A DNA stretch of 36,544 nucleotides from positions 1-36,544 of the forward strand of contig DATJVY010000087.1 in NCBI GenBank assembly GCA_035501615.1, written 5' to 3'. The translations under genes were made by a program, and so were the position numbers. Below the pieces are notes generated by a model. That model had not been told where the DNA came from and ran no database searches. It was given only the letters and a program-made list of their open reading frames with translations. This document shows positions 32,840 to 36,544 of the stretch, in pieces. The stretch's first letter is position 1; each line of letters opens with the position of its first letter. Origin of the DNA: RPRB01 sp035501615. Its GTDB lineage: Bacteria; Myxococcota; Myxococcia; Myxococcales; Myxococcaceae.

Positions 32840-33763
32840 TTGGCCAAGAAGACCCTCACGCTGATCGTCGTCCCGGACCACGACGCGCCGGTGCGCCGGT
32901 TCCAGCTCGAGAAGAGCCTGCTCCGCCATGCCGCGCTCGGCGCGGGGGCCGCCGGCCTGGTCCTGCTGGCCGCCGTCATCCACTACTTCGCCCTCGTGCG
33001 GGAGGCCTCCGAGAACCGGCTCCTGCGTGACGAGAACCTCACGCTCCGCACGCAGCTGAAGAGCATCCGCGAGCGGATGGAGCACATCGGGGCGACCCTG
33101 GAGCGCGTCGAGCGCTTCGACCAGAAGCTCCGGGCCGTGACGCTCCTCTCCGACCCGCAGCGCAACCTCGCCCTCGGTCCCACTGCGGGAGAGCCCGGTG
33201 TCACCCCGACCCCCAGCTCGGAGACCGAGTTCACCCGGCCCGGGTCGGCCAGCGAGACGCCGCGGAACCTGACCTCGAAGCTCGACAAGCTGACCGAGTC
33301 CGCAACCCGGCAAGAAAAGAGCCTTCAGGAGCTCCAGTCCTATTTCCTGGACCAGAAGAGCCGGCTGGCCTCGACGCCGTCGATCTGGCCGTCCCGGGGA
33401 TGGGTCACCTCCGACTTCGGGCAGCGTCTCGACCCGTATACGGCTGAGCGCGTGATGCACGAAGGTCTCGACATCGCCGCACCTCACGGCAAGGAGGTGC
33501 TCGCCCCCTCGGACGGGACGGTCATCTTCGCCGGACTGGAGGGCGGGTACGGAAACGTCCTCGTCATCGACCACGGCTACGGGGTGAAGACCCGCTTCGG
33601 CCACCTGAGCAAGATCGAGGTCAAGACCGGGGACCGCGTGAAGCGGGGCCAGCTGGTCGGCGCGGTGGGCAACACCGGCCGCTCCACGGGTCCTCACCTG
33701 CACTACGAGGTGCGGGTGAACGGCATCCCCGAGAACCCGCGGAAATTCATCCTCGAGGAGTAG
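32840..33763 (+). CDS. Membrane-anchored M23 (LytM) peptidoglycan endopeptidase
   Basis: The ~307-residue protein has a short cytoplasmic start (AKKTLTLIVVPDHDAPVRRF), one transmembrane helix at about residues 30-52 (AALGAGAAGLVLLAAVIHY), and a periplasmic coiled coil (about 55-100, RLLRDENLTLRTQLKSIRER). A Pro/Thr/Ser-rich linker and a second helical part precede a C-terminal M23 domain. The zinc ligands are intact: H and D in HEGLDIAAPHG and the HLH of STGPHLHYEVRVNG. It should cut peptide cross-links in the cell wall or act in envelope growth or division. The TTG at 32840 is preferred because the family N-terminus begins MAKKT; the in-frame ATG 32789 would add 17 unlikely residues. secA follows after 175 bp. 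Confidence 0.92.
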   Translation: MAKKTLTLIVVPDHDAPVRRFQLEKSLLRHAALGAGAAGLVLLAAVIHYFALVREASENRLLRDENLTLRTQLKSIRERMEHIGATLERVERFDQKLRAVTLLSDPQRNLALGPTAGEPGVTPTPSSETEFTRPGSASETPRNLTSKLDKLTESATRQEKSLQELQSYFLDQKSRLASTPSIWPSRGWVTSDFGQRLDPYTAERVMHEGLDIAAPHGKEVLAPSDGTVIFAGLEGGYGNVLVIDHGYGVKTRFGHLSKIEVKTGDRVKRGQLVGAVGNTGRSTGPHLHYEVRVNGIPENPRKFILEE

Positions 33764-33791
33764 GCGCGCCGCCCGAGCCGGGGGCGTGCGC
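33764..33791 (+). terminator. Possible hairpin after the M23 peptidase gene
   Basis: GCGCGCCGCCC (33764-33774) can pair with GGGCGTGCGC (33782-33791), with one bulge and one G-U, directly after the stop codon. There is no T tract, so it is at best a weak or factor-assisted terminator or a 3'-end stabilising hairpin. Confidence 0.3.
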
Positions 33792-33938
33792 TCTCCGGAG
33801 CCGGGGCGACGGCAGGGCCACGGGCGGCTGCTGGCATCCCGGGGAAGGCTCCGCTAGAGGAGATGTTTCCCGTTGCCGGCAGGGCGCCTCGGGGACTTGT
33901 AGGCGCCGCCGGGCTGGTTACATCCACACTGGAACGTC

Positions 33939-36544
<2,606 letters not shown>

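Overview
The window is 36.5 kb of very GC-rich DNA with strong G/C preference at third codon positions, frequent GTG/TTG starts and 1-4 bp gene overlaps. An NtrC-type sigma54 circuit, a TPR-CHAT protein, a Stp1-type phosphatase and the pair M23 peptidase-secA suggest a Gram-negative deltaproteobacterium in the old sense, most likely Myxococcota (an Anaeromyxobacter/Myxococcus-like lineage). The taxonomic call is an inference from gene content and composition; no 16S gene is present.

Layout. (1) 1-1200: a sparse accessory stretch holding the 3' end of a small uncharacterised gene, about 540 bp without a convincing gene, and an excisionase-like HTH reading frame that abuts the 3' end of tRNA-Asp. 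It looks like the edge of a decayed integrative element. tRNA-Val(UAC) and tRNA-Asp(GUC) form a minus-strand pair with a clear promoter. (2) 1415-3782: PEP mutase/isocitrate lyase-superfamily enzyme, trmO and hemE. (3) 3760-8591: a TetR regulator with a double palindromic operator, a DUF4440-like lipoprotein, then the beta-oxidation pair fadI-fadJ. (4) 8599-14936: a 12-TM APC permease with a soluble tail, a diguanylate cyclase with a degenerate receiver, and a hybrid histidine kinase/NtrC activator pair preceded by a -24/-12 element and closed by a strong intrinsic terminator. (5) 15104-17198: an unknown membrane-anchored protein and a methyltransferase. (6) 17204-21170: an exported TPR-CHAT protease-like protein divergent from an ECF sigma factor and its zinc-finger, single-TM anti-sigma factor. 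(7) 21181-23035: an AraC regulator and an 830-bp non-coding stretch containing an 89-bp inverted repeat around two ~120-bp direct repeats. (8) 23036-36544: rarA, nadK, a polytopic GT-C-like transferase, a SWIM-SNF2 helicase, recN with a LexA-like site, a PP2C phosphatase, an M23 peptidase and secA, which runs off the end.

The most interesting unit is region 6. TPR-CHAT, ECF sigma and anti-sigma form a compact three-gene locus. The predicted topology puts both the CHAT active site and the C-terminal domain of the anti-sigma factor in the periplasm, so CHAT could act as a site-1-like protease releasing the sigma factor. This recalls the Csx29-Csx30-CASP-sigma logic of type III-E CRISPR, but no CRISPR is visible here. 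The second notable circuit is the kinase/NtrC operon, whose own promoter appears to be sigma54-dependent.
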